DNA of 64,000 nucleotides from Dichetophora obliterata (taxonomy: Eukaryota > Arthropoda > Insecta > Diptera > Sciomyzidae), in assembly GCA_963920525.1 (NCBI GenBank), contig OY986435.1:171903827-171967826 (forward strand). Reading direction: 5' to 3'. Position 1 is the stretch's first letter, and each line of letters starts with the position of its first letter. Made by a program: the position numbers and the translations under genes. Shown piece by piece: positions 1 through 11,509 of this stretch. The notes beneath the pieces were generated by a model. That model saw only the letters and a program-made list of their open reading frames with translations, had not been told where the DNA came from and ran no database searches.

Positions 1-73
1 TGCAAGCGGAAACGGAAATGTTTAACAATGCAATAAAACGAAGTACAAACGCACAATAATGTTCAATGCTTAC

Positions 74-210
74 CATTTGCAGCGTAGTCAAATATTTCTT
101 CCACCACAAGAATTTCTGATATTGTGGACCCATGGCTGAGAACATATAATATGTGTACATAATGATGTGAACGAATGTATTGAGTAGACCGAAGAATGTG
201 CTGTGACCGC
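74..210 (-). CDS. ELO elongase exon 7 (third histidine-region motif)
   Basis: Minus-strand exon of 137 nt. A polypyrimidine tract ending TTTTGCAG precedes 210, and a GTAAGC donor begins at 73. It starts in phase 1: its first two bases complete the Gly codon begun by the exon at 11404-11509. It encodes 45 residues beginning GGHSTFFGLLNTFVH (first Gly from the split codon), continuing through HIIMYTYYMFSAMGPQYQKF and ending KKYLTTLQM. HxxMYxYY and the start of TxxQ are conserved ELO motifs. The next exon should begin with VQF or similar and lies outside the window. Longer open frames overlapping this exon are shadows in another frame. Confidence 0.93.
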
Positions 211-530
211 CTGCAAAATATAAAAAAAAACAAAAACTCATGCATATACATATAATAGATTGTCATATAAGGGAGGTGCGTGCGTACGTTATAACTAGAC
301 ATACCAGCCGTACAGTTTTTTTTTTACAGTGCAGCATTTTGACCCGGTGCACAGTGGTTTTATCCCAAGCAAAAGCTGCAAAGAATAAAAGGAATCGTCG
401 TAGGCCAATAAAAATTGGTATTTGAGTGGGAGTTGACAATGTTACATCACAGTAAAAAGATATATTTTAAAATCCTCCCACTATTGAACCTACTCCACAC
501 AAACTTCGTCAAGAATCTTATATATATATA

Positions 531-2140
531 CGGTGGGTGGCTAATTTAAAAATAAACAGTACTCTCTTTTATTAAATTTCTTGTTTTAAGCAACTGTTAT
601 AGCAACTGTTTGAGCTACCAAAGTAGTTTTTAAAGGTTTTTTTATTGCTACTGGTATCATAATTATTGTTTTTGGTAAGTGGCAACACTGGCAGCATCCT
701 TAATTTGTTAATCATATAATGTTTCTTCTTATTCGGTTATGATTTGAAAGAAAATGCGGTTTGCTGTATTGTCGTTTTTAACATAGTCTTATTATTTTTT
801 TTCCAGTTTTCACGTCTTAAATAATTAAAAGGTAAGTAATGGTTCTTATAACAATACTTTTTCAAAAGTTTTATCTGTGAATCAACATTTTTTTAACGAT
901 TTGGTACGAAAACTTTAAACTTCCTTCTTTGTAGAATGGGGCAAGCCTTCGGACAAGAAAATGTAGGGAAATTGGAGTTGCTAGTGCACTCCACACATTC
1001 ACAGAGAGAGATAGCAACTGTTGCAGGGGTTTCAAAGTCTGCTGTCAATCGAATAAAAATAAAAATTGATAAAAATGAACATCGCGAAGCAGACCGTGTA
1101 GGAAAAGGGTTACAACTCCTGGTGCTGATCGAAGAATCAGCAAAGAGTGTTGCCAGTCTCACTACGAAGATAAACAACGAAGGTGTAAAAGTTTCGGTCA
1201 GAACAGTCCGGAGGCGGTTAGCCAAAGAGAATCTGATAGGTCGTCGGCCCACCATAAAACCACGCCTAACCGAGGCTATGAAAAAGAAACGAATGCAATG
1301 GGCCAGTTAACATTGACATATGCCTGTGGCAGATTGGAGTCGAGTAAATATATTTTTCTTAAATAGTGCGATGATCATTAATGATTTGCTTGTGTTAATT
1401 GTAATCTTTTACAAAAGTTCTTTTGTCAGACGATGCTCTGGAGAAAAATACAATTCAGATTGCCTTGTGGAGAGGGTTAAACATCCGGTTAGTGTTATTG
1501 TGTGGTTTGTCATCTCAGCCAAAGGCATGAAGCGCCTATACATTGTGGAAGGGACGATGAAACAAGACCAGTACAAGCGAGTTCTAGAAACCCGGCTACT
1601 GCCGCAGCTTAATGAATGGTTCTCTGACAACGACGAGCACCTTGCCACAAAGCCAGGAGTGTTACTGCATTCCAGGCAGAAAAAACATTGCAGTTTTGCC
1701 TTGGCCAGGGAATTTACCGGACATGAACCCCATTGAAAACATGTGGGAGCTCACCAAGCGGGCGATTGCAAAAAAAAAAAATTATCACCAACAAGCGCCA
1801 GTTGATTGAAACTCTGATCAGCGAATGGCATCACAACTCTGACTTCCAAAAAAAATGCAAAAACATGTATGAAGAGCATGTCTCGACGCCTAGAAGCTCT
1901 TATTGGAGCTAAGGGTGGGATCACTAAGTGCTAACACTTTATATTGTTATATTTATATATTACTTTTGTGAAAAATAAACAATTTTTCCTAAATTTTTTG
2001 TTGTTTTTATGATCACAATAGAACAGACACAAATAAAAAATACATAAGAGACCTAAAACCATTATTTTCTCTGAAAAAAACAGCTAAGCTAGAAAATTCG
2101 AAAATCTGCGTACTGTCCCTTATTATTTGGCCACCCACCG
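531..2140 (+). mobile_element. Tc1-like DNA transposon, full length but defective
   Basis: The element begins CGGTGGGTGG at 531 and ends CCACCCACCG at 2140, with TA dinucleotides on both sides (529-530, 2141-2142), as expected for Tc1/mariner target duplication. The terminal inverted repeats extend imperfectly for about 35 bases, including a shared inner AGTAC block. The 1610-bp length is normal for Tc1 elements. It carries a decayed transposase on the plus strand. Confidence 0.9.
936..1809 (+). pseudogene. Tc1-like transposase, broken
   Basis: The first part (936-1310) is a 124-residue reading frame starting MGQAFGQENVGKLELLVHS. It contains helix-turn-helix-like segments (HSQREIATVAGVSKSAVNRI, and TVRRRLAKENLIGRRP), the bipartite DNA-binding region of Tc1 transposases. 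A stop after MQWAS interrupts the frame. Catalytic-domain pieces follow: DWSRV, then KHPVSVIVWFVISAKG (1320-1736) and, in a shifted frame (1612-1809), VLPWPGNLPDMNPIENMW, which holds the final acidic residue of the DD34E triad. The FSDE motif that should follow DWSRV is lost, and the QDGAPCH region is frameshifted, so the protein cannot be active. Confidence 0.88.
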
Positions 2141-3184
2141 TATTTGCAAAATACAGAACAAAAGAGTTTCCGTCATTCCGAAGTTATGGAGTTTACTTTT
2201 TTGTTCTACTTTTTGTTATCTGAATATATTCAGAATGTGAATAACATACTTTGCAAGCAATTTGATCCCAAGGATTGGTCTTTATAGTCATCCAAAGTTG
2301 AGTTTCTAAAACCGTTTTTTGTTTTTTTTTGTACAGTGTTGCTTTCACAAATGACTACGAATGTTTGTTGAATCTTTATTTAAGAATAGAATTTACTTAA
2401 AATTATTTTTTTTAAATAAAGGTACTTTAGACGTGCTTTTCAAAAAGAAATTTTTTCACAATTGCATATTGTTGACAGTCCAATGTGTGCAAATATGGAT
2501 GCGGATCTGTTTCGAACCCGTTACAAGTTCAAGTCTTAAATTTTTTATAAAATCTATTATATTATTTTATTTTCAGTTGATTAGGGATACAATTGTGTAC
2601 TGATGTTTACTTTAAATATTTTTTTTATATCACTAGGCCCGTGCCAATATCATTGTTATAATAAATTTTCATTTCCTTATTTATTTAAAATGTAATATGT
2701 AGAAATGTAAGACTGAAATAGCAAAAAAAAAAATATTTCGAATATAGCATAAACTTTTTTGTTCCGTATTGGATCCGAACTATTTGAAAAAGTTAGTCCG
2801 TTGCGAGTTCGCATTATTAAAAGAAAAAAGAGTCCAGAACGGATTCGCATATTTAAGTCCGTTCTCAGTCAGAGACGAATCCGAAAAAGTGGAAAAGCCA
2901 TTCCTTTTTTTTTCAAGGAATTACATACGAAAAAGGATTAGCTCCGGATGCGAAACGCAATCCGTTATGGAAAAAAATACGAAGAACGGATCCGTTTGGC
3001 GCACTGGGAAGATACGGGTTCCTTAAGTTGCTTATTTTTTTCAAATTTTTTTATTTATATGGAACTATAACTTTTGTGATTGCTTCTTATTCCTTGAAAT
3101 ACTTCAGATCTTCAGAAACCAATTTTATTTGAGAGAAGTTGCGAGAGTTTATTTTAAACTTTTTAATGCAAAGCTGCAGACTAA

Positions 3185-3448
3185 CAGCCCTATTCTGGCA
3201 AATTAACAAATTGTTAACCAGTATTTTGAATATTTCTATATGTTTGTTGTAATTTTTTTATTTCAAAACAAAATTTGAAGCTCAAAAATAAAAAATACTG
3301 ATAAAAATTGTCAACTGCTTTTCAGTTATTGACAATTTCATTAACAAATTTCGTTTTTTGAGCTTTAAATTTTGTATTGAAAACAACAAACATATAGAAA
3401 TATTCAAAATACTGGTTAACAATTTGTTAATTTGCCAGAATAGGGCTG
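3185..3448. mobile_element. MITE, near-palindromic, TAA target duplication (PIF/Harbinger type)
   Basis: The sequence starts CAGCCCTATTCTGGCAAATT and ends with the reverse complement of it. The two arms of about 65 bases match almost perfectly around a roughly 130-base centre. TAA flanks both ends (3182-3184 and 3449-3451). A 3-bp TWA duplication is the PIF/Harbinger hallmark. No coding capacity. Confidence 0.85.
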
Positions 3449-4521
3449 TAAGTTAAGTAAAATAAAAAAAGGTAAATCAAAATTATATTGAGCATTTACA
3501 TATTACTCATTTAATGACCATTCAGAACGATCTTTCGAAAGAAATTCTAAAGATATGTCGAACCGTGAAAATAAATTTCTGGTGTTTTCAGTAATGAAAT
3601 CATGAAGATTTATTATGGACAGCGCTCTTTTTTTTCATTTTGCACTAGAAATGTAATTTTAACTTCAAAGGAACAATGAATTTTGCTCGAATAACTACGA
3701 AAGTTGGCAATGGCTATCGAAGACATTAATGAGAAATTCATAAAAATGAGGAACAATATTTACTTTTTGTTGTTTCCGAATACCGTAAAAAGTTTCCTAA
3801 AGCCACCAAATCAGGGTTAAGGTGGCAAGAAAAAAGCGAAAATCAATTGAATATGTATGTTGAAATTTCTATTTTATAATGATTTTTAAAATAATATTTC
3901 ATAAAAGCATACATATTGATTTATTTTGTATCAAACTTATTAAATTTTATAAATAAACAAATGTAATTTTTGTAACAATGGCTAAATATTTATGCAAAAT
4001 AGACTTGTTCAATACTAATTTTTAGCGCGAATAAACAGCTATTTTGATGAAAGAATTGATTGAAAATACTGAAAAATCGATATTATGACAACCTTATGCA
4101 AGTACGTATTGCAGGCATATTCATACGAAAACAACTGCTTGTTTTGGTCATTTCATATGTTTTCAGGGTCGCTGGGCACGAGTCCAGCATTAGTTTTTGA
4201 AAAAAAATCAGTACACCAAGTTACATTGCGTCGTTGTTATTAGAAAATTTTAAGTGAAAATTAAGTATTACAAAAACAAAAAATGAACAAGAAATTATTT
4301 AGATTTATCGCCTAATAAAAGACCTCAGCATTGCCAGTGGAAGATCTAAATTTTGTTTCTCCGTTTTTGCTCTAAACACCTTAAATCATGCCCAATTTTC
4401 ATAAAATCTCCTTCCTTTTCAATGCAATACCAATTTTTTTTTTGCCACTATAGAGGTACATCATAAACAAAAAAATTACTTAAGCACTCTCATAAATATT
4501 TGTGTGTAAATATTACTAATA

Positions 4522-4993
4522 ACTGCGTCCATTCTACGAAATTTATTCGTAGTTTTCAGCCACGAATAGGATTCGTAGAAACAACGTATATTAGTACATA
4601 TTACGAATATTTTATTCGTATTCTAAAAAAAAAATTCTGTCTAGCTGGGCTTTGAACCTCGGCCATTTAGTTTACGGGCCACGCACTCTACCAGTAGGCT
4701 TCAGTCACTTTACAATCATAAAGTTCCTTATGTCCTGTAGATGTTCGACAAACAAAACTGAACGATTTCGGTTTACAATTTTTTAGACTCTACTAATAAT
4801 TCCTACATTCTACTAATAATTCGTGCGGCCAGCCTACGAATGAATTGTTTCTACTTATATTATTTTTCATTCGTAAATAGTACGACAGCATTAGTAAATA
4901 CTACGAATGTAATGAAAGAAATTACGAAGTTATTCGTAAGAGAAATTTACGAATATTATTATTTATATGTACACAATCATTCGTAAAATGCAG
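4522..4993. repeat. ATTCGTA-rich foldback region
   Basis: The segment begins ACTGCGTCCATTCTACGAA and ends with a rough inverted copy (TTCGTAAAATGCAGT). Between the ends the motif ATTCGTA/TACGAAT recurs many times in both orientations, so the strand can fold in many registers. A tRNA-related SINE head lies inside it. Exact ends are uncertain. Confidence 0.5.
4636..4706 (-). repeat. tRNA-derived SINE head (copy 1)
   Basis: Reading the minus strand, GCCTACTGGTAGAGTGCGT resembles an RNA polymerase III A box and GGTTCAAAGCC fits the B box consensus. The segment is related to copies at 23911-24040, 33541-33761 and 51365-51618 through the shared GTAGAGTGCGTGGCC block and the end CAGCT(C/A)AGACAG. 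It is not a functional tRNA because no acceptor stem pairs. Confidence 0.65.
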
Positions 4994-6182
4994 TAATACG
5001 AATCGATTTATTTTTGTTTACGAATATCATCTATACTATTATATAAAAGGAGACTCGCGAAATTTAATCCAGAATAAGCTTGGTTGCCGCTGATTCGATT
5101 TTGATAATTCTTTTTTTATTCGATTCCCATGATAATATAGATTGTTATAGCTTACCAAGGTTTTCGACAAACGTAATGTATGCTTGTGTTCGTTTGCTGC
5201 GAGATAGACTGAACGCTCCTAACCCAGTGGGCAAAAGCAGGTCTTTGAAGCGCTTCTATCAGGCCATCATATGGATTTCTTAGCCCTTCCGTGCTCGTTT
5301 CCAAGCCCATAAGCTTTTTTATATGAAACGAGAAAATTTTCTAGGCCTTCCGCTCTCGCGACTCTAAAGAAGCCTGCTAGAAGCCCTTCTTTAGAATGTA
5401 CATTAGAAAGAAAAGCAATATAAATATCAACTTGATTGAAATAAAATAACTTTTGACAAATTCCAGATTTGAACCACCGTCCTCTTAGCTGGCAGTCTGG
5501 CATCTTACCCACTCGTCCACCTCAGTTGTTAAGAAACTTTAGCTTACAAATTTTTCTGTCCATTTAAAAATTTTTTTGGATTTTTTTGTAAATTTCTTCA
5601 CACAAAAATAATAGAAAAGACTTAGAATTTTTCCATATAAAAGTTTTCATATAATGTGATATGCAATGTGTTAGATTTCGGAGACCTGGGTGTCCCAACT
5701 CGGACAAAAAAAAATAATTTTTTTTTTGTTTTTTCTTTAAGATCTGATTTTTTTTTTAAATTGATCTGATCATTTATAGTTTTTAAATTTTTTTAAAAAT
5801 TTTTTTATATAAAATAACAGGAAAAGACTCCAAACCTTCAAAAGGTAGGCCTTACAGAAGCACTCATCAATGCAGCGATCATGGAAGGTATATTGACGCC
5901 AATAAGAGCACTACTAGCATGCATTCTTTTGCGTATCGCTAGCTAAAATCCCCACTGGGTAAGCTTTAAACCTCAGCTATGCAGTATTTCTCTTCTACGC
6001 CGCATCGTTTGTGTGCTTTTCCGATCATGTCTGTGTGAAAAAAACGATTTGTACCGAGCACGCGTGCCTATGGCGTGCCAAACACTGATTTAAAATAATG
6101 TTAATCAAGTTGAGAGCGTGCAGAAATTTTTCACTCTGAACGAAAACTTTATATGAAAAAAACTTTCAAAACATGCTGAAGG

Positions 6183-6397
6183 CATGGTAGAACTAGTGAA
6201 GGTATCTGCATTTCAGACTGCTCTCTTTTTCTCATAGCCAGAATTGTCAAACTCAAGCATTTTGCTATTTTTGCCTATTTTTGCTTTCTTACCGCATTCT
6301 CATCGTTTTCAGATTTTGTATGGGCTGTCAACTTCCTTTTGACAGTTCCGGCAGTCTATCTCTCCGAAATGCATCTACCTTCTCTAATCCTACTATG
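6183..6397. mobile_element. MITE-like repeat with GAAGGTA(T/G)...TGCATTTC ends
   Basis: The left end CATGGTAGAACTAGTGAAGG and the right end (CATAGTAGGATTAGAGAAGG on the opposite strand) form an imperfect inverted repeat. The interior (TGTCAAACTC, CATTTTG, CAGATTTTGTAT, TGTCAACTT) recurs at about 13140-13260, so this is a dispersed family. Target duplication not resolved. Confidence 0.55.
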
Positions 6398-6574
6398 GCT
6401 GAAGGTGATCAGTGAATCCAGCTTTACTTTCAGAGAGATTCTCGCTTTCATACAGTGTTAATTAATTTTCTTTGTTAATGTATTGAGAAGAGTTGCCAGA
6501 ATTTAGTTATCAGCATTAATTATGTTTTACAGCCTTGCCAGCCAGCTTTTCCCCACTTGAGATTGTGTTGGTCT

Positions 6575-7100
6575 ATCTATACGAATATATAAAAGCATTG
6601 TGACACTGCACGGATGTTTGACAATCACGCAAGAACCACTGAACCGATTAACACGATATAGATATCAAACGATTTGTTATTCCAACTTTATCGTAATATG
6701 CTATGTTAGATTTGCCACGTCTACTTTCCATGCCCACTTTTTGCAAAAAATGCTATATATCAGATGATTTTGGTCGTATGAGACTAGAATTTGGTAATCT
6801 ACCCAATTTGGACCCATTTTAGCTAAGTCCACTTTTCGGGGGATAAGCTTGGAGTAAAGCAAAGCGCACTAGGTTTAAGCTCAATTGAGCTGAAATTCTG
6901 GCATTCTTTTGTTTTGAGTATGAGATGGTTTAAGTGAAAAAAATTTTGCCACACCCCCATTACCGCCCAGAATTAATCAAAAATGTTATACTTCGAACGG
7001 TTTTGGTTGTATTAGACTAAAATTTGATAATTTAGTTCACAGGGCTATTTTCGGCAACTGTACTAAAAATGGTAAATATATAAATTTTTTTTTCCGAACA
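6575..7100 (-). repeat. Copy of the 'accgcccac...aaaccgtctgaaatata' repeat family
   Basis: Read on the minus strand, this segment contains the same ordered blocks as 16340-18640: a gggcggtaa(aa)-type block, TTTAAGCTCAATTG-related text, a 'cgaccaaaaccg'-type block and the 'accgattaacacg' / 'aaccactgaaccg' end. It is a non-coding, probably non-autonomous transposon family; a Helitron-like origin is possible but not shown. A third copy lies at 47550-48010. Confidence 0.55.
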
Positions 7101-7845
7101 GCATGAAAATGCGTATATAGCAGAAAGGTGGCCTGCAGCAGGACAACGTCTGCCGGGCAATACTATACATCAGTAAGAATGCTGTGTATATCAGAAAATT
7201 CTGATCGTCATGCATTGATGTTTCAAAAGGAAACGTCTAGCATGTGTTTTGTTCGAAGGTCAATTAACACTTTTACAAATTCATAAAACGATCATAAAAA
7301 ATTCATTGAATTGGGTCAGGACAATTCTACTATAACTATAACGTTAACTATGAATATATAGAAAAGGAAATAGATTAAAACATAGATGTATGTATATAAC
7401 TTTGGAATAGTTCGAAATATTTGAAATATTTTTCACTGAATTATTTTGAAGCTATATTTGAAAATGTTTTTCACATAAAATTTTTTTTAAGCTGTAACAC
7501 ATTGCATTTGATATGCCCAATCAAATGAAAAAAGATGGTTTGTTATAATTGTTGTTATATGATTAGATTGTATGATTACTTCTTGATGATCTTGATGATG
7601 AAGCATCGTCAAAATTATATTTTTGCACACTCTCGTAATGCTTTTTGATATTCCCTACTACACATCCCATGAGGTTTTTCGCATAAGAGACATTTGGAAA
7701 TGTTTCTTATTTTGTCATAGATGGCCAGAGATTTTTTGTCTATTTTTGATACACTACCCATCACTGAAAATCAGGAAGTGAAGAACGTTTTAATACGTAT
7801 GTATGTTTTCAATAACACTGGTCTGCAAAAGTATAAAGGCACTAT

Positions 7846-8171
7846 TACGATAACTGGTGCGCCGCGATTAGAAAGTGTTGTTCTTTTCATAACAAAAAAA
7901 TTTTTGTTCGAACAAAAAATCGATACCTCAACTAGTTATCTATGTTTAACATTTTGTTGCTTGGTACAAGATCTGTTCAATAAAATATCTATATCGTTAC
8001 CATTATCTCATAGATTTAAAAGATTGATCTATTGATTGAAATCGATATTGATTGATTGAAAGATTGAACTCGAAAACAAATCGATGCATCGATTTTTCTT
8101 TCGGCCATTCCTATTTTTATTAAAAGTACTTCACGAATCCATTGTCAAATCGCGGCGCACCAGTTATCGTA
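7846..8171. repeat. Foldback with 24-bp arms
   Basis: TACGATAACTGGTGCGCCGC at 7846 is repeated inverted at 8148-8171 (GCGGCGCACCAGTTATCGTA). The interior is AT-rich, with several ATCGAT blocks around 7920-8090. It abuts the next foldback. Confidence 0.6.
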
Positions 8172-8569
8172 TTCTCCCCAGTATAACTGATAAATTGGCA
8201 GTTTCGCGATCGGCACTTTCATCATATAAAGGTTTCTTCCTTTGGAGACTTTCTTACTCAGATATCATGAATAATTTTTCGCCCGGAATCAAAAAAGGGT
8301 GTTTTCATTTTTAATATAGCAGATAAAGACATCGCATTTTTTAAACTCATGAATATTGACGTTTGATGAACAAATTTGCATTAAAAATTTACCAAAATTT
8401 TCTTAAGATTTACCTTTGAAATATCGACTCCCTTTTTTGATTTCGGGTGAAAAATTATTCATGATAGGGCTGAATATAAACGCGTCCGGAGGAATTCAGT
8501 CAATAAGATACCTTTATATTCTCACCGATCGCGAATCTTCCAATTTAACAATTATACTGGGGAGATTAA
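8171..8569. repeat. Foldback element with ~140-bp arms
   Basis: The arm at 8171-8305 (starting ATTCTCCCCAGTATAACTGA) is imperfectly inverted at 8420-8569 (ending ACTGGGGAGATTAA). Inside both arms is the block ATCATGAATAATTTTTC...GGAATCAAAAAAGGG. A single related copy occurs at 35740-35790. The TATCATGAATAA / TTATTCATGATA text appears again at 8580-8595. Confidence 0.6.
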
Positions 8570-8639
8570 AGGCGACAAATTATTCATGATAGGGGCAGTG
8601 TCACAAGATGGAATTACCACCAAAATTGCCTTTTTCTCG

Positions 8640-8965
8640 CATTTAATTCTCAAGATTACCTTACTCCCAAAATACCTCAAATTACCACAAAATACCTCAA
8701 AATTAACACAAAATCCCACCATACCTCAAAAAAGGAACAAGAAAATAGATACATACAAACCACCACAAACAAGTGCATTCAGTCATTTGAACAATTCAAT
8801 TAACGCAACGTTACCTTAATTCGTATTTTTACCACGTAATTGAAGTAATTTGAGGGGTTTTGAATTATTTTGAGGTATTGTGGTATTTTGTAGTAATTTG
8901 AGGTATTTTGTGGTGTTTTGAGGTATTTTTTTTTCTCACAAAATAACATGAGAATTACCACATCC
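8640..8965. repeat. Inverted simple-sequence tract (ACCTCAAA / TTTGAGGT)
   Basis: The left part has repeated 'aaaatacctcaaattacc' units; the right part has 'ggtaatttgaggtatttt' units, so the two halves are complementary. The outer blocks TTCTCAAGATTACC and GTGAGAAAAAAAAATACC-like text bound it. No coding signal. Confidence 0.5.
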
Positions 8966-11403
8966 CACAATCGTTGAAAAATACTATAAGTGCTTTTCTG
9001 GTAATCCAAAACTACAAATAATAAACATAATCCAAAAGTACAAATTTTCCGTTTAAAAAGAGGACATAGTCCCAAAAATTGTATTTAGTATTATGACCGC
9101 TTAATAAGCAGTTTTTCATATTTTCAATCGCCATATAAGTTCAATGGAAGAGTCTTTTGTTATTGTGACAAAACGTTGTTTTTAAAGCTCTAGATTTTGT
9201 GTGTTTATAGTGCTATATGCGTAGAACACTGCTACATCAATAACTTAGATCTGTCGTAAGTCGAATTAAGCTATTATTGCTTATCGACACAGATATTATG
9301 ACAAAATTATTCGGCCTTGTACGGAATGGTGATAACATCTACAAGGTCAAATCAATTTTTTTTTTTGTTTTTTTATGATAAAATAATTTTCCCTTGTATG
9401 GAAAAATGTTAATTCAACAGCAACACAAACAGCGCTCGATGCTACGCATTCGCAACAATTTTTTCGCGATAATGCAAAAATAAAAACGTATACAAGAAAC
9501 AATACATACCAAACTCGATGACGCATACATAACTGAAAAGAATCCTCGCTAGACGATGTGGATGCTGATAGTCGGAACATAACTTTTTTTGGGAAACGAA
9601 CGTTCCTGAATTTTTCTTTGAACGATTAATTTTTATGAACAATTGAAAACGAACGTTCGTTGCTTATTATTTTTTTGTGAAAAATTCGTTCGAATAAATT
9701 TGAAACTGACAAATTTTTCAGAGATAAAAAATACGACGCCAGCAGAGAGTTCCCCATTCGTTCGTGATAATTTGCGAGAACAATTTTATATGAGGAGAAC
9801 GATAATTGAGAACAATCGTATTTCAAACGTTCTCCGCACCCTGATTCTGAGGCTTATGAGTTATACTGAGAAAATCTATACTTTTGAGATATCACAAGAA
9901 TTTTAATGTCATAATAACAGGTTTTTTTAAAACATACCTAATATCCGTACAAAATATTTCCGAAAAGAAAAGAAAATTACCGTTAATTTTATTAATCAAC
10001 GACTGTCCATACAAAAATGCATTGTTATGCAGTTTGATGTCATTATAACGGTTTTTTTTTTAAATTTAAGAAGAATTGTTGTTTGGACGAAGCCCAATAA
10101 CAACAATTAATAACTGAAGAAGGCCGATTAACTACAAAAATTTAAGAAGAATATATTTATTTTTAGAATATATGTAAAAAATTACTTTTTTGATTACATA
10201 TTTTAAAAAATTTTTACCCAAATTTCTTTATAACGCTGTTATGCAGGACTTTTTCAAAAGAAAAAAAAGCCAGGTTAATTTATGTCATCACAACAATTAC
10301 TGTTTAAATAAGTTATTCAAATTAAATAAATAATTTCTTAATATATATACCATTTTTTCATAATTAAACAAAACAAACACAATAATTTAACAGACGGTGT
10401 TCGTATAAGCTTATCAAAGTGGATGGTACTGCAGAAACCACTGATGAGTTGATGTAGCTATCAACGAAACAGCTGTCTAGTCTGCTTGGTGGTTTGTTCT
10501 GCAAAGAACTTATTGCTGTTGCTTCATGAACTTAATTGGCATTAAGCTTATATATAATTCTAAAAAATATTATTTTTTTAGAATTATTAAAAACAATAAT
10601 GTAATTAAAATATGCCATCATTAACTTTTCACAATAATTTTTATATTTTGAATTTGTTTTAATACAACTAAATACTTTCATTAAGATTTAAAATTTGTAC
10701 ATGGTATTTAATGTTTTTATCGCAGGCGAAGCAGCGGGTATTTGCTAGTATTTTAATAAGAATTTGAAATTTTTTTTTCAGATGTTCCTGAGTTGAGAAC
10801 TCAGCTGGCCCTATTTCCGCCATATCTACGTTAAAAAATGAATATATTTGTAAACTACAATAAGTAGATACACATTAGATAATGTATAAATTTAGCGGAT
10901 TGCCAAAATAGATATTTCAATTAAAAACACAATCTTAAAAATATGCTAAAAAGAACCAGACTCAATAGGTATTTGAAGCAAACAAATTTTTTCAAACATC
11001 TTTAAAATGAACTTTTTTCCATCTTTTTCATATTTGCAACCAATGTGTGATTGCATAAAAGTCATATAAAAGTTATATTAAAGTTTAAATAAAGTGCAAA
11101 GAAGCGTCGCAGAATTGTAATCTTTGTACACAAACGTTTCAGCTATCACTGATTTTTAAGTGACTCAAGTAAAGAAATACAAATTTTAATTTTTTAACCT
11201 CATTAGTATAATAAAGTATAGATATTAAGTTATTATTTTCAATTACATATTATACAATATTTTTCAAAATATAAATATAATTCGATTTTTGTACAGGATT
11301 TGACTGACCGAGAGTTGGTATGTCTAGTTATAAAGATAACTTAGCAGTGGTGGTAGTGAGTTGATAGAAATTAATTGTTGACGTTGGAGCTGATTTTACA
11401 AAC

Positions 11404-11509
11404 CTGGTGTGAATTTAACGCCAAACCATACGGACATCGGCATACAGCCGTGATGAATCACATGCAGGGTTGTGACTTGCGACGTCTTCTTTCTCAAGAC
11501 AAAGAAAAT
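11404..11509 (-). CDS. ELO elongase exon 6 (catalytic HxxHH)
   Basis: Minus-strand exon of 106 nt, with acceptor TTTTTATAG before 11509 and donor GTTTGT from 11403. It is phase 0 at the start and leaves one base (G) at the end, which joins the exon at 74-210 to make Gly. It encodes IFFVLRKKTSQVTTLHVIHH followed by GCMPMSVWFGVKFTP. HVIHH is the HxxHH box, the active-site signature of ELO condensing enzymes. The following GCMP and VWFGVKFTP are typical of the ELOVL1/7-like subgroup. The exon sits alone in about 24 kb of intron, which is why no long frame marks it. Confidence 0.93.

Larger units (their letters stand above)
211..11403 (-). other. Elongase intron between exons 6 and 7 (11.2 kb)
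   Basis: No host exon was seen here. It contains a Tc1-like element (531-2140), a TAA-flanked MITE (3185-3448), a foldback region with an embedded SINE (4522-4993), a MITE-like repeat (6183-6397), a repeat shared with 16-18 kb and 47.6 kb (6575-7100), foldbacks (7846-8171, 8171-8569) and an inverted low-complexity tract (8640-8965). At 10727-10751 there is a TE-terminus-like motif, the reverse complement of TACTAGC...ACCCGC, resembling the start of the repeat at 14937. The stretches 2150-3180, 3450-4500, 5000-6180 and 8970-10720 are AT-rich, and I see nothing firm in them. Confidence 0.8.

Noticed and set aside
63..302. 79-residue minus-strand frame over the last elongase exon
   Set aside because: It is in the wrong frame; the real coding frame reads GHSTFFGLLNTFVH across 74-210 and is bounded by splice sites.
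2740..3020. Possible gene in the segment rich in GGATCCG/CGAATCCG
   Set aside because: The two overlapping frames look like translations of a short repeated word (CGGATTCG and its complement); no domain seen. Probably an unidentified repeat.
5028..10751. A single 5.7-kb Helitron or Helentron from TATACTATTATATAAAAGG to GCGGGTATTTGCTAGTA
   Set aside because: The termini are suggestive but I see no Rep/helicase coding, no hairpin and many unrelated foldbacks between them; not supportable from the sequence alone.
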